64,000 nt of DNA from NCBI GenBank assembly GCA_017883205.1, contig JADGNZ010000007.1:1-64000 (forward strand), given 5' to 3'. This document shows, piece by piece, positions 26,979 to 37,551 of the stretch; the stretch's first letter is position 1, and each line of letters begins with the position of its first letter. The DNA is from Thermoanaerobaculia bacterium. Lineage in GTDB: Bacteria > Acidobacteriota > Thermoanaerobaculia > Gp7-AA8. Both the position numbers and the translations under genes were made by a program. Below the pieces are notes generated by a model. That model searched no databases. It saw only the letters and a list, made by a program, of their open reading frames with translations, and was not told the origin of the DNA.

Positions 26979-27902
26979 TTACTGAGGTGCGACGATGTTC
27001 GTTACCGAGTTACCGCCGGCGTTCCCCTCGATCATGTTGCTGGTGAAGCCGCGGACGGTGCCGCCATTCAGGAAGACGCCGTTGGTCGTGTTGCCGGTGA
27101 TCGTGCAGTTGGTCAGGCGGATCATCGGCGTGCCGCCGTTGCCGGCGAAGATGCCCTGCTGGTTGAAGTTCAGGTCGCAGCGGTCGCAGTCGACTTCGAC
27201 CGTCCCCTGCGAGGCGAGGATACCTGCATTGTTGTGGTTCATGCTCGTGCCGACAATCGATGCCTTGGTGCGATTGTCCAGATTCACGCCCCAGAGGGTG
27301 TTCCCGTCGATCTTGGAATTCTCGATGTGCAGGCCGACCTGACCGGCGGTCGGGACGGAGCCCACGCCTTCGTTGCAGACCCGGACGGTCGTGTTGCGAA
27401 TGAAGACGTTCGCCGTGGCGCTCGTTTCGATGCTGATGCCGCGGGTGGAGAAGTTTTGGATGACGCAGTCCTCGACGTGCACGTTGACCGTCGCGCCTGC
27501 ATTCGTGAGGACGCGGACGCCCGTGATACCCAGGGTTGTTCCGGCCCCGTTGATGGAAAGGCCGCGAAGAACCACATTGCTGTTGGCGACCCCCGAATTG
27601 ATCGTGAAGCCGAACGTAGCGGAAGCCAGGGACGAGGCAAACGTTCCGGTGCCGTCGATGGTCATCGGTTTCGTGATCGTGAGCGCCCCGAACCCGCCCG
27701 GATCGAGAACATCGATCTCACCGCCGGATGCCGTCTTCGAGATCGCGCCCGCGAAGGTCTTGCAAGGCGCGGTGCGGCTGCACGGGTTGACGTCGTCACC
27801 GACGCCGGAGACCCACGTACGCGTCGCCTGAGCGGAAGCGGACATGGTGACCAGCGAGAACATGAGTACGAAAAGAGAAAGCCGGGTAACCATTCTGTTC
27901 AT
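26979..27902 (-). CDS. secreted right-handed parallel beta-helix protein
   Basis: ATG 27902 is chosen because AGGAGGAGGT precedes it; the ORF-track start 48 codons upstream has no such support. The 307-aa product has a signal peptide (LFVLMFSLVTMSASAQ). An N-terminal cap (WVSGVGDDVNPCSRTAPCKTF) resembles pectate-lyase-like Cys-containing starts. Repeated short strands follow (NVHVEDCVIQNFSTRGISI, IRLTNCTITGNTTNGVFL), typical of NosD/pectin-lyase-like beta-helices. No obvious catalytic triad could be assigned, so it may bind or cleave polysaccharide or serve as a surface protein. It is transcribed alone and ends at a strong terminator. Confidence 0.8.
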   Translation of the reverse strand: MNRMVTRLSLFVLMFSLVTMSASAQATRTWVSGVGDDVNPCSRTAPCKTFAGAISKTASGGEIDVLDPGGFGALTITKPMTIDGTGTFASSLASATFGFTINSGVANSNVVLRGLSINGAGTTLGITGVRVLTNAGATVNVHVEDCVIQNFSTRGISIETSATANVFIRNTTVRVCNEGVGSVPTAGQVGLHIENSKIDGNTLWGVNLDNRTKASIVGTSMNHNNAGILASQGTVEVDCDRCDLNFNQQGIFAGNGGTPMIRLTNCTITGNTTNGVFLNGGTVRGFTSNMIEGNAGGNSVTNIVAPQ

Positions 27903-28152
27903 AGCGATACCTCCTCCTGAATCCTGATTGTTAGATGTATATCGAGCGGTGACGCCACGCCACCGCAACCGGGCTGGTGTTTTGGTTGTGGGAATGTAAG
28001 TGTCTTGCAACCATCGTCCTGTGATTCCAGTCACGATCCCAAACAAGGATCAGTCGCTCATCGCTGATTGAGGTTCGATCAATTTAGCACAAAAAAGTCT
28101 CGCATGAGTACCACATTTGCCCGTTGGGGGAAGGCGTGGGGCTTCTTGGTGG
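27903..28152. other. divergent intergenic region between beta-helix and suf genes
   Basis: The two promoters must lie in the ~300 bp between 27902 and 28204. On the minus side only the ribosome binding site is certain, with TATACAT near 27938 a possible -10 element. No coding sequence, repeat or RNA gene is evident. Confidence 0.5.
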
Positions 28153-28181
28153 TTGTGGATACCGTACCGGAGTGGTACTGT
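28153..28181 (+). promoter_or_regulatory. suf operon promoter with overlapping dyad operator
   Basis: TTGTGG, a 17-bp spacer and TACTGT form a plausible promoter. The perfect dyad GTACC-GGAGT-GGTAC (28164-28178) covers the spacer end and -10 region. Binding by the adjacent Rrf2-family regulator would block the polymerase, giving autoregulation of the suf operon. This is an inference from position and symmetry. Confidence 0.5.
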
Positions 28182-28203
28182 TTCGCTCCCTTCGGGAATC
28201 GCG

Positions 28204-28673
28204 ATGCTGAAAATCTCCAAACTTACCGACTACGGACTCCTCGCCGCCGTCTATCTCGCCCGGCATAACGGCGAGGTGGCCTCCGCGCGTGAGATCGCCG
28301 GGTTTTACCACTTGCCGGTTCCGATGGTTACGAAAGTGCTGAAGATGCTTCACCAGAGTGAGGTCATCGAATCGCAGCGCGGTGTCGGCGGCGGCTATTC
28401 GTTTCGCGGCGATTCCGAGTCGGTCACGCTCGGATACCTGATCGAGGCGCTCGAAGGTCCCTGGGATCTCGTCGAGTGCGAGACGACGGACGACCAGGGC
28501 CATGCCGCCTGCGCGATTCGTGTAGCGTGCCCGTCGCGCCGCTTCATGTTCGGCATCAACCGCGCGGTAAAAGGGGCGTTCGAGCAGGTCACGCTCGGCG
28601 ACCTCACCCGAGGGGTCATGCCGGTGGCACAGATCGACAAGCCAATGTTGTCAACGAGAGCTGAGAGTCAACT

Positions 28674-28677
<4 letters not shown>
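28204..28677 (+). CDS. Rrf2-family Fe-S cluster-type regulator of the suf operon
   Basis: The ATG at 28204 starts [20 protein letters not shown], the conserved winged-helix opening of Rrf2 proteins, so the longer ORF-track start is rejected. The product is 157 aa. The wing is [11 protein letters not shown]. Three cysteines ([18 protein letters not shown]) occupy the loop where IscR-like proteins bind [2Fe-2S]. The family senses cluster status and represses suf or isc genes. Its stop overlaps the sufB start (ATGA), so regulator and pathway are translationally coupled. It is likely a SufR/IscR functional equivalent. Confidence 0.9.
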
Positions 28678-30861
<2,184 letters not shown>

Positions 30862-30865
<4 letters not shown>

Positions 30866-32190
30866 GCAGCGTTCTTGATCGCGAAATCCCGCTCTCTGCC
30901 ATCGAGCCGGAACACATCGATGGCGAGCCGGAGCGCGTCCGCCACATCCGTTCGCAGGCAGCGGAGCGCTTCAACGCACTCGGCTGGCCAACCACGCGGC
31001 TCGAGGAGTGGAAGTACACCTCGCTTGCGGCGCTCGCCAGCAACGATTGGAAATTCGATCGGAAGCTGCCGAACGACCGGACGGGAACCTCGCCATTCGG
31101 TGAGAAGGCGGCTGCTGAGCTGATGTTCGTCAACGGAATGCTCTACGCGAACCGTGCCTCGCTTGCGAACGAGCATCCCGGAATCAGGATCGTACCGATG
31201 CGCGAGGCGATGGATAGCGAATTATTTGCGCAGCATTTCGCGCGCTATGCCGACTACGAGAAGCACGCCATGACCGCGCTGAACACGGCGCTGTGGCAGG
31301 ACGGCGCCTACATCGAGATCGCGCCCGGAACCGTTGTCGAAGGCTTCATTCACATTTGTTCCATCTCCGGACCCGTCAAGGAACATCCGGTGATGACGCA
31401 ACTGCGCAACCTGATCGTAGCCGGACGCGGAAGCCAGATCACGGTCGTCGAAACGTTCTTCGGCGCGGGGCCCTACTTTACGAACGCGGTTACGGAGATC
31501 GTCGCCGGCGAAGGCGCCGTCGTCGATCACTACAAATACGAGAACGAATCGCTCGACGCCTTTCACATCGGCACGGTGCAGATCCACCAGGAGCGTTCGT
31601 CGAACGTCACGTCCCGCACGATCGCCCTCGGCGGGGGTCTGGTTCGCAATGAGATCAACGCGGCGTTGGCCGGCGAAGGAGCCAGCCTTTCGATGGAAGG
31701 GATCTTCGTTCTCTCCGGCCGCCAGCACGTCGACAATCACACCGTGATCGATCATGTTGCGCCGCACTGCGACAGTGTCGAGCTCTTCAAAGGCGTCCTC
31801 GACGAGAACGCCCGCGGCATCTTCGACGGCCGAATCATCGTCGAGCCGGACGCGGTGAAGACCAATTCGCGGCAGACGAACAAGAACCTGCTGTTGTCGG
31901 AGACCGCCGTCATCGATTCGAAGCCGTCGCTGGAGATCCACAACGACGACGTGAAGTGCAACCACGGCTCGACGATCGGACAGCTCGACGAAGAAGCGCT
32001 TTTTTACCTTCGCTCGCGCGGGATAGGCGCCGAGGAAGCGCGCAATTTGCTGGTGTATGCATTCGCCAGCGAGATCGTCGAGCGGATGAAGGTCCCCGTG
32101 GTGCGCGAGACCGCCGCAGGCGCGTTGTTCCTGCGGATGCCGGGCCGTATGGCGGAGAAGCTGGGACGAACCGAAGAGGTGATCAATTGA
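30862..32190 (+). CDS. sufD: Fe-S cluster assembly protein SufD
   Basis: The 442-aa product is a SufB paralogue. It has the N-terminal helical part with PTTRLEEWKYTSLAALA and the conserved C-terminal core (HNDDVKCNHGSTIGQLDEEALFYLRSRGI, ARNLLVYAFASEIVERMKVP) that dimerises with SufB. It lacks the SufB Cys-rich C-terminus, as expected. It is part of the SufBC2D scaffold and starts within the sufC stop. Confidence 0.96.
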
Positions 32191-33461
32191 TGAGCGCCGC
32201 TACGGAAACGCAAGCGGGCCCATCGTCTCGCATCGTTGACTTACTCGACGTCGAACGCGTCCGCCGCGACTTCCCGATCCTGCACCGGACCGTGCGCGAA
32301 AACCGCAAGCTGGTCTATCTCGACAACGCCGCGACGACACAGAAACCGCAGCAGGTCATCGATCGCATCGTTCGTTACTACACCGAAGAAAACTCGAACG
32401 TGCACCGCGGCGTTCACTACCTCAGTGAAGTTGCCACGGCCGCCTACGAGAATGCGCGCACGACCGTGAAGCGATTCATCGGCGCGCGCGACGAAAAAGA
32501 GATCGTCTTCACGCGCGGCACCACCGAGGCGATCAACCTCGTCGCGCAGACGTGGGGACGCAAGAACGTCGGCGCCGGTGACGAGGTACTGATCACCGCG
32601 ATCGAGCATCACTCCAACATCGTGCCGTGGCAGATGCTCTGCGACGAAAAGGGAGCGCGCCTGCGCGTCGCGCCGGTCAACGACGCCGGCGAGGTTCTCA
32701 TTGACGAGTTCCAGAAGTTGCTGACCTCGCGCACGAAGCTCGTCGCCTTCGGCCACGCTTCCAACGCCCTCGGCACCATCAATCCGATTCGAAAGATGAT
32801 CACTCTGGCGCACGCCGCCAGCGCGGTGGTCCTGATCGACGGCGCACAGGGTGTTCCGCATCTTCGCGTCGATGTTCGCGAGCTCGACTGCGACTTCTAC
32901 GCGTTCTCCAGCCACAAGATTTACGGTCCGACCGGCGTCGGCGTGCTGTACGGGAAAGAAGCGATCCTCGATGCCATGCCTCCGTGGCAGGGCGGCGGCG
33001 ACATGATCCTCTCGGTCAGCTTCGAGAAGACGACCTACAACGCGCTCCCCTACAAGTTCGAGGCGGGGACGCCGAACATCGCCGGTGTCATCGGCATGGC
33101 CACTGCCATCGACTACATGGATTCGATCGGGATCGAACGAATCGCCGCGCACGAGCAGAATCTGCTTCACTACGCGACGAAGCGGCTTCTCGAGATCGAC
33201 GGCCTCCGCATCATCGGCACCGCGGCGGAGAAAGCCTGCGTCATCTCCTTCGTGCTCGAAGGCGTTCACCCCCATGACATCGGAACCATTCTCGATGAAC
33301 AGGGGATCGCTATCCGCACCGGCCATCACTGCGCGCAGCCGCTGATGATGCGCTTCAATGTGCCCGCGACGGGTCGCGCCTCCTTCGCGATGTACAACAC
33401 ACGAGATGAGGCCGATGCGCTCGTTGCCGGTCTCGAAAAAGTCATCGAGGTATTCCGCTAG
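32190..33461 (+). CDS. sufS: cysteine desulfurase SufS
   Basis: The ATG at 32190 overlaps the sufD stop by one base (TGATG) and gives 423 aa. Group II cysteine desulfurase features: VYLDNAATTQKPQQVI, GTTEAINLVA, EHHSNIVPWQ, FSSHKIYGPTGVGVLYG with the PLP Lys, and RTGHHCAQPLMMRF with the catalytic Cys. It removes sulfur from L-cysteine as persulfide for cluster assembly, using PLP. Partnering with SufU immediately downstream is the expected arrangement where SufE is absent. Confidence 0.97.
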   Translation: MSAATETQAGPSSRIVDLLDVERVRRDFPILHRTVRENRKLVYLDNAATTQKPQQVIDRIVRYYTEENSNVHRGVHYLSEVATAAYENARTTVKRFIGARDEKEIVFTRGTTEAINLVAQTWGRKNVGAGDEVLITAIEHHSNIVPWQMLCDEKGARLRVAPVNDAGEVLIDEFQKLLTSRTKLVAFGHASNALGTINPIRKMITLAHAASAVVLIDGAQGVPHLRVDVRELDCDFYAFSSHKIYGPTGVGVLYGKEAILDAMPPWQGGGDMILSVSFEKTTYNALPYKFEAGTPNIAGVIGMATAIDYMDSIGIERIAAHEQNLLHYATKRLLEIDGLRIIGTAAEKACVISFVLEGVHPHDIGTILDEQGIAIRTGHHCAQPLMMRFNVPATGRASFAMYNTRDEADALVAGLEKVIEVFR

Positions 33462-33464
33462 AAC

Positions 33465-33914
33465 ATGTCCGACCTTCGTGAGCTCTACCAGCAGGTCATC
33501 CTCGACCACAACAAGAACCCTCGCAATTTTCACGAGCTGGCACATCCGACGCGAACCGTCGATGGCTACAACCCGCTCTGCGGCGATCACTACACGATCT
33601 TCGTGGAGATGGATGGGGAGACGATCAAAGACATCGGCTTCACCGGCAACGGATGCGCGATCTCGAAAGCGTCAGCGTCCGTGATGAGCTCGACGCTGAA
33701 AGGGAAGACCACACAGGAAGCGCATCAACTCTTTGATGTTTTCCACAAGCTCGTGACCGGCGAGCCCAGCAGCCTCAGCACGGCAGAACTTGGCCGCCTG
33801 GCCGCGTTCTCCGGCGTGTCGGAGTTCCCGGCGCGCGTCAAATGCGCCTCGCTGCCATGGCACACGCTGAACAGCGCGATCGAAGGGGATAAGGAAGTGG
33901 TAAGCACGGAGTAG
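33465..33914 (+). CDS. sufU: SufU sulfurtransferase/scaffold
   Basis: The 149-aa product contains the three conserved cysteines of SufU: NPLCGDHYTIF, TGNGCAISKASASVM and ARVKCASLPWHTL. Opening LRELYQQVILDHNKNPRNF is diagnostic. SufU accepts persulfide from SufS through a zinc-bound site. It begins 3 bp after sufS. A GTCGGG palindromic element begins at its stop codon and separates it from sufT. Confidence 0.96.
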   Translation: MSDLRELYQQVILDHNKNPRNFHELAHPTRTVDGYNPLCGDHYTIFVEMDGETIKDIGFTGNGCAISKASASVMSSTLKGKTTQEAHQLFDVFHKLVTGEPSSLSTAELGRLAAFSGVSEFPARVKCASLPWHTLNSAIEGDKEVVSTE

Positions 33915-34164
33915 GGTGTCGTGGGTCGGGTGTCGGGGGTCGTAGCACCGAGGCACACTAAGGTATCGACTGACTGGTTCGAGAATGAGATCAGAGACAA
34001 GAGATCAGAGACTAAGGATCAGAGATGAGAGACAAGAGACCAGAGATCAGAGATCAGATTAGTTTCTCCTGATCTCTCATCTCTGATCTCTTTCAAGGCC
34101 AAAATGAAGACGTCGGAAAGCGGGTTGTTTCTCCGACCCCCGACCCCCGACCAGCGACCCCCCA
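33914..34164. repeat. composite GTCGGG palindromic element, copy 6, with nested hairpin
   Basis: The outer arms are GGTGTCGTGGGTCGGGTGTC (33914) and CTCCGACCCCCGACCCCCGA (34131). They enclose a second, unrelated inverted repeat of GATCAGA words at 33989-34093. The nested order suggests the GATCAGA hairpin inserted into an older GTCGGG element, or the two families co-assemble. It fills the gap between sufU and sufT and could alter their relative expression. Confidence 0.82.
33989..34093. repeat. GATCAGA heptamer inverted repeat
   Basis: Ten consecutive 7-nt words (GATCAGA, GACAAGA, GATCAGA, GACTAAG and so on) are followed after a short loop by four words of the complement (TCTCCTGATCTCTCATCTCT). 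The period is exactly seven across the left arm. Confidence 0.88.
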
Positions 34165-34171
34165 AAAAACT

Positions 34172-34726
34172 ATGAACATCCGCGAAGAAGTCACCCTCTC
34201 CCGCAGCGCCGAAGCCGTCATGATTCCGAGCGGCGAGAAAGTTCTCGTCCCCGAGGGGGCGCGCGCCACGATTACGCAATCGCTGGGCGGCTCCTACACG
34301 CTCATCACCGAGCGCGGTCTCATGGTCCGCATCTCCGGCAAGGACGTCGAGGCCATCGGCAAGACGCCGCAGGTCGTGCCCGGCGCCGACGCTCCCGGCG
34401 AAGAAGTCGCGCCGGCCAAACTTGAAGAGATGGTGTGGGATCAGCTCAAGACCTGCTACGACCCCGAGATCCCCGTCAACATCGTCGACCTCGGCCTCGT
34501 CTACCTCTGCGAGCTCGAAGACGCCGAGGGCGCGAAGAACGTGAAGATCAAGATGACACTCACCGCCCCCGGCTGCGGCATGGGCCCGGTGCTCGCCTCG
34601 GACGTGAAAATGAAAGTCGAAGCGCTCCCCGGCGTGAAGCAGGCCGACGTCGAAGTCGTCTTCGACCCGATGTGGGACCGCAGCATGATGTCCGAGGCGG
34701 CCAAGTTGCAGTTGGGGATGTATTGA
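34172..34726 (+). CDS. sufT: SufT-family Fe-S cluster maturation protein
   Basis: The 184-aa product ends in a MIP18/DUF59 domain (about 85-180): YDPEIPVNIVDLGLVY, KMTLTAPGCGMGPVLASDVK with the conserved Cys, and VEVVFDPMWDRSMMSEAAKLQLGMY. It has an N-terminal ~80-residue extension (VMIPSGEKVLVPEGARATI) typical of the SufT subgroup. These proteins aid Fe-S maturation of client enzymes. It follows the suf operon on the same strand and is separated from it by 257 bp of repeats. Confidence 0.92.
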   Translation: MNIREEVTLSRSAEAVMIPSGEKVLVPEGARATITQSLGGSYTLITERGLMVRISGKDVEAIGKTPQVVPGADAPGEEVAPAKLEEMVWDQLKTCYDPEIPVNIVDLGLVYLCELEDAEGAKNVKIKMTLTAPGCGMGPVLASDVKMKVEALPGVKQADVEVVFDPMWDRSMMSEAAKLQLGMY

Positions 34727-34768
34727 TCTGCGCTGCCTTGGCGGCAGCGCGTTATCGGTTGTCGGTCA

Positions 34769-34815
34769 AGGAGTGCAGGCGTCTCGCCTGCGGCCGGCGG
34801 GCGTCCCGCCCGGTG
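34769..34815. repeat. REP-like palindrome, solo copy
   Basis: GGAGTGCAGGCGTCTCGCCTGCGGCCGGCGGGCGTCCCGCCCGG contains two short hairpins (GCAGGCG-TCT-CGCCTGC and GGCGGGC-GTC-CCGCCCGG). The same layout and the same GGAGTGC lead are found in the REPINs flanking the transposase at 61-62 kb, so this is probably a dispersed member of that family. Confidence 0.75.
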
Positions 34816-34864
34816 GTGAATGCGTGGCAATGCGCAAAACCGTCCGCGTCCCGGGCGCACTCGG

Positions 34865-35059
34865 TTACTTGCGTGACTCATTCGAGTCGAGATACTTCGC
34901 GAACGAGCCGAGGTACGTGATTCTCCCCGCAGCGGCGTCGGCCAGTCCTTTGCGAACGCTTGCCAGCGCCGTCGGGTTGTCGTAGAGCCACTTCTCCGAT
35001 TCTGGGATTGACGCTGGCACCGGATGAGCGACCCGCTTTGAAGTCGACTTCTTCTTCAT
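34865..35059 (-). CDS. small antitoxin-like protein
   Basis: The 64-aa product begins with a basic stretch ([12 protein letters not shown]) and contains [38 protein letters not shown]. The pattern of (L)ALASVR.GL..A..G....LG.FA.Y resembles small antitoxins that accompany RelE/ParE toxins. No toxin gene is adjacent on either side: sufT lies upstream on the other strand and ruvB is divergent. It may be an orphan antitoxin, or the toxin may have been lost, with the REP-like repeat marking a rearrangement. Function is inferred from sequence pattern only. Confidence 0.5.
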   Translation of the reverse strand: MKKKSTSKRVAHPVPASIPESEKWLYDNPTALASVRKGLADAAAGRITYLGSFAKYLDSNESRK

Positions 35060-35129
35060 TCACCGAGGTTACACCACAAGGCGGAGGCTCGCCGTGCAGC
35101 GACCATGGCGCGGTAAACTAACTCTTCCA

Positions 35130-36158
35130 ATGGCCGACGACCGCATCCTCTCCGCCGTTCCTGTCGAAGATGACGCGACGGTCGAGTTGTCGCTGCGGCC
35201 GCGGCGGTTGCGCGAGTACATCGGCCAGCAGAAGGTCAAAGCGAACCTCGATATCTCCATCGCTGCCGCGCGCAAGCGGCACGAGCCGCTCGACCACGTT
35301 CTCCTCTTCGGTCCGCCTGGCCTCGGCAAGACGACTCTCGCAAACATCATCGCCAACGAGATGGACGCAGCGGTCCGGTCGACATCCGGCCCGGCACTGG
35401 AAAAAGCGGGCGACCTCGTCGCGACGCTCACGAACCTCGAAAAGGGGGACACGCTCTTCATCGACGAGATACATCGTCTGCCCGCGCCCGTCGAGGAAGT
35501 CCTCTACTCGGCGATGGAAGACTTCTACATCGACGTCGTCATCGGCCAGGGTCCGGCCGCGCGCACGCTCAAAATGGAGTTGCCGCATTTCACGCTCATC
35601 GGCGCCACGACTCGCGCCGGCCTCCTCAGCGCGCCGCTTCGGGCCCGCTTCGGCATCGTGCACCGCCTCGATTTCTACGACGTCGAGTCGCTGGAGATCA
35701 TCGTCCGCCGCTCATCTCAAATTCTAAACATAGAAGTCACCGCCGACGGTTCCCACGAGATCGCCCGCCGATCGCGCGGCACACCGCGTATCGCCAACCG
35801 CCTCCTTCGCCGCGTGCGCGACTTCGCCGAGGTCAAGCGCGAGGGGAAGATCGACGTGGGGATTGCGCGCGAGGCGCTGGAGATGCTCGAAGTCGACGAA
35901 TTCGGCCTCGACGAGATCGACCGCAAACTACTGACCACGATCATCGAGCGCTTCAGCGGCGGCCCGGTCGGCGTCGGCGCCCTCTCGTCGTCGATCGCCG
36001 AAGACCGCGGCACGATCGAAGACCTCTACGAGCCCTACCTGATCCAGATCGGCTTCCTGCAGCGCACCCCGCGCGGCCGCGTGGCCAGCAAACTCGCCTA
36101 CGACCACCTCGGCTACGCGATGGGTGCGACCCGCAAGCAGGCGGACTTGTTTTCGTAA
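35130..36158 (+). CDS. ruvB: Holliday junction branch migration helicase RuvB
   Basis: The start at [10 protein letters not shown] (35130) gives 342 aa; the ORF-track start 12 codons upstream has no support. AAA+ motifs: Walker [10 protein letters not shown], Walker [10 protein letters not shown], sensor 1 IGATTRAG, and the C-terminal winged helix ([15 protein letters not shown]). Family opening [16 protein letters not shown] is present. RuvB hexamers drive branch migration with RuvA. Neither ruvA nor ruvC is next to it. No Shine-Dalgarno is visible, and TAAACT 10 bp upstream could be the -10 of a leaderless transcript. Confidence 0.96.
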   Translation: MADDRILSAVPVEDDATVELSLRPRRLREYIGQQKVKANLDISIAAARKRHEPLDHVLLFGPPGLGKTTLANIIANEMDAAVRSTSGPALEKAGDLVATLTNLEKGDTLFIDEIHRLPAPVEEVLYSAMEDFYIDVVIGQGPAARTLKMELPHFTLIGATTRAGLLSAPLRARFGIVHRLDFYDVESLEIIVRRSSQILNIEVTADGSHEIARRSRGTPRIANRLLRRVRDFAEVKREGKIDVGIAREALEMLEVDEFGLDEIDRKLLTTIIERFSGGPVGVGALSSSIAEDRGTIEDLYEPYLIQIGFLQRTPRGRVASKLAYDHLGYAMGATRKQADLFS

Positions 36159-36160
36159 AG

Positions 36161-36829
36161 CTAATCCTTCTCAGCCTCTTCCGGCGCCTTGCTCAAATCC
36201 TCGGGAAGGTCGTCATCATCGACGGGTTTCGCTGCGGCGAGATCCGGCGAGAGGAGCTCCTGATCGGCCGTTGGGGCCGGCGCTGACGGCTTCGATGCCG
36301 GTTTGCTGCGGCGGTTCAGGACCTTCTTCATCGTAAGCGCCATGTCATCGCGATACGGACGGAGCGCAACGCCAGCGGGACCTTTGGCGGTCTTCTTCAT
36401 CCAGGCGTAGGTCGCCAACCCCTGTCCTGTGGATCTGGCCAGACGGCTGTCGGTAGTGAATTGAGCGCCGTCGCGCAACGCCGACAGGGCCTGGATGACC
36501 GGCTGCATGGCGGTTTCGAACGCCAGAGATGACTTCCCCTCGACGACGTCGAAGGTGTTCATTCCGGCGACCGAGGGGAGAGAGGATACCGTCGCGATCA
36601 TCTTGGGGATCACGTCTTTGGCAAAGCGGGACACATTGGCCACGCGTTTGGCGTCGTTGCTGTCGAACGGAATGAACCCGGGGATGTTCGCTTCGATCTG
36701 GCTGATCAGGGCCAGCAGCAGATCGACATCCGGCATGGATCCATCGGCAGGCGGTGCATCGGCAGCGGCAGACTTCACAGTTGTGCTGGTTTCGGTTGTG
36801 GTGTCGGCAGTCTCTATTGGTTTGCTCAC
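36161..36829 (-). CDS. protein of unknown function, paralogue of the left-edge gene
   Basis: The 222-aa product starts with GTG at 36829 behind GCGAGGA. Architecture: a Thr/Ser/Ala-rich N-terminus (1-30), a likely helical core (33-165; DLLLALISQIEANIPGF, DAKRVANVSRFAKDVIP, SSLPSVAGMNTFDVVEG, GAQFTTDSRLARS), a basic linker (MKKVLNRRSKPASKP), and a very acidic tail (PVDDDDLPEDLSKAPEEAEKD). No signal peptide or membrane segment. The core aligns with the partial gene at 1-370. Its stop is 3 bp from the convergent ruvB stop. Upstream lies array B, and an upstream frame ends in the GTGA overlap. Function unknown; the charged tails suggest a nucleic-acid or protein-binding role (inference only). Confidence 0.75.
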   Translation of the reverse strand: MSKPIETADTTTETSTTVKSAAADAPPADGSMPDVDLLLALISQIEANIPGFIPFDSNDAKRVANVSRFAKDVIPKMIATVSSLPSVAGMNTFDVVEGKSSLAFETAMQPVIQALSALRDGAQFTTDSRLARSTGQGLATYAWMKKTAKGPAGVALRPYRDDMALTMKKVLNRRSKPASKPSAPAPTADQELLSPDLAAAKPVDDDDLPEDLSKAPEEAEKD

Positions 36830-37197
36830 AAGATCCTCGCAAAATCACGCTGTTGGTCGACGGGTTGAGGTACTTCAAGCCATCCCGGCATCTCGTCAGC
36901 GACGCGCTGGCGAGCTAGGTCATCGATAGACCTATTGATTGAGACGTAGCGACCAGGCAGAAAGTTACGGCGGCGCAAGAGAAGGTCGTGAGCGTGTGGG
37001 ATAGTCACCCTTTCTAGTGCTGTGGCGCGCTCTTGAGGCTCATTCGTCCAGTTTCTCGGAATCGGATCATCGAGTCTTCTAGCCGCATTGTCGATTCGAC
37101 GATGCGTAGCGATGAATCGACGATGCACATCGTCAAGTTGACGATGCGGAGCGATGGATCGACGATGCGCATCATCGATCCGACGATGTGGAGCCAC
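36826..37197 (-). CDS. possible upstream ORF coupled to the paralogue gene
   Basis: This 123-aa frame ends at a TGA that overlaps the GTG start of the 222-aa gene by 4 nt, an arrangement typical of coupled genes. Its first ~45 residues are read from array B (DDVHRRF-type heptapeptides). The remaining ~75 (LLLRRRNFLPGRYVSINRSI, DEMPGWLEVPQPV) are not repetitive and have ordinary amino-acid composition. It could be a real coupled ORF, a remnant of an older gene, or chance. I recognise no family. Confidence 0.3.
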   Translation of the reverse strand: MAPHRRIDDAHRRSIAPHRQLDDVHRRFIATHRRIDNAARRLDDPIPRNWTNEPQERATALERVTIPHAHDLLLRRRNFLPGRYVSINRSIDDLARQRVADEMPGWLEVPQPVDQQRDFARIL

Positions 37198-37455
37198 GAT
37201 CGACGCTACGCATCGTCGATCTGACGATTCACATCAAAGATTCCTCGATGCGCATTGAAGGTCGTTCGCTACGCAGTGAAGATCTTTCGCTACTTAGTGA
37301 AGATCATTCACTACGCAGTGAAGATCGTTCGCATCGCGATGAAGGTCATTCGCATCGCGATGAAAGGCATTCGCATCGCGATGAAGGTCATTCGCAACGC
37401 GATGAAGATCGTTCGCATCGCGATGAAGATCGTTCGCAACGAGTGGAAGATGTTC
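37067..37455. repeat. 21-bp phased repeat array B, ~17 units
   Basis: From 37094 to 37449 there are 17 units, all 21 bp except one of 20 bp at 37199. Left-hand units follow ATCGACGATGCGNAGCGATG, and right-hand units ATCGTTCGCATCGCGATGAAG. Many are centred on palindromes (GATGCGCATC, CATCGCGATG). Divergence is gradual along the array. Frames on both strands stay open, giving NDLHRDA- or KVIRIAM-type heptapeptides. The array ends ~265 bp upstream of the GTG start of the 222-aa gene on the minus strand, comparable with the array A-to-leader distance. Confidence 0.9.
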
Positions 37456-37508
37456 ATCACGCAGCCAACGACCCTTCGCTGCGCTCCACCGAGACGCCGA
37501 AACACTGA

Positions 37509-37541
37509 GCCCTCTGCGCACACAGCGTCTCTGTGGTGATA
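37509..37541. repeat. CACAGAG-type element, half copy
   Basis: CCTCTGCGCACACAGCGTCTCTGTGGTG resembles the right arms of the inverted repeats at 19076 and 42905. It lies immediately upstream of the TVP38 gene. No left arm is visible. Confidence 0.55.
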
Positions 37542-37551
37542 TGAAACTCCC

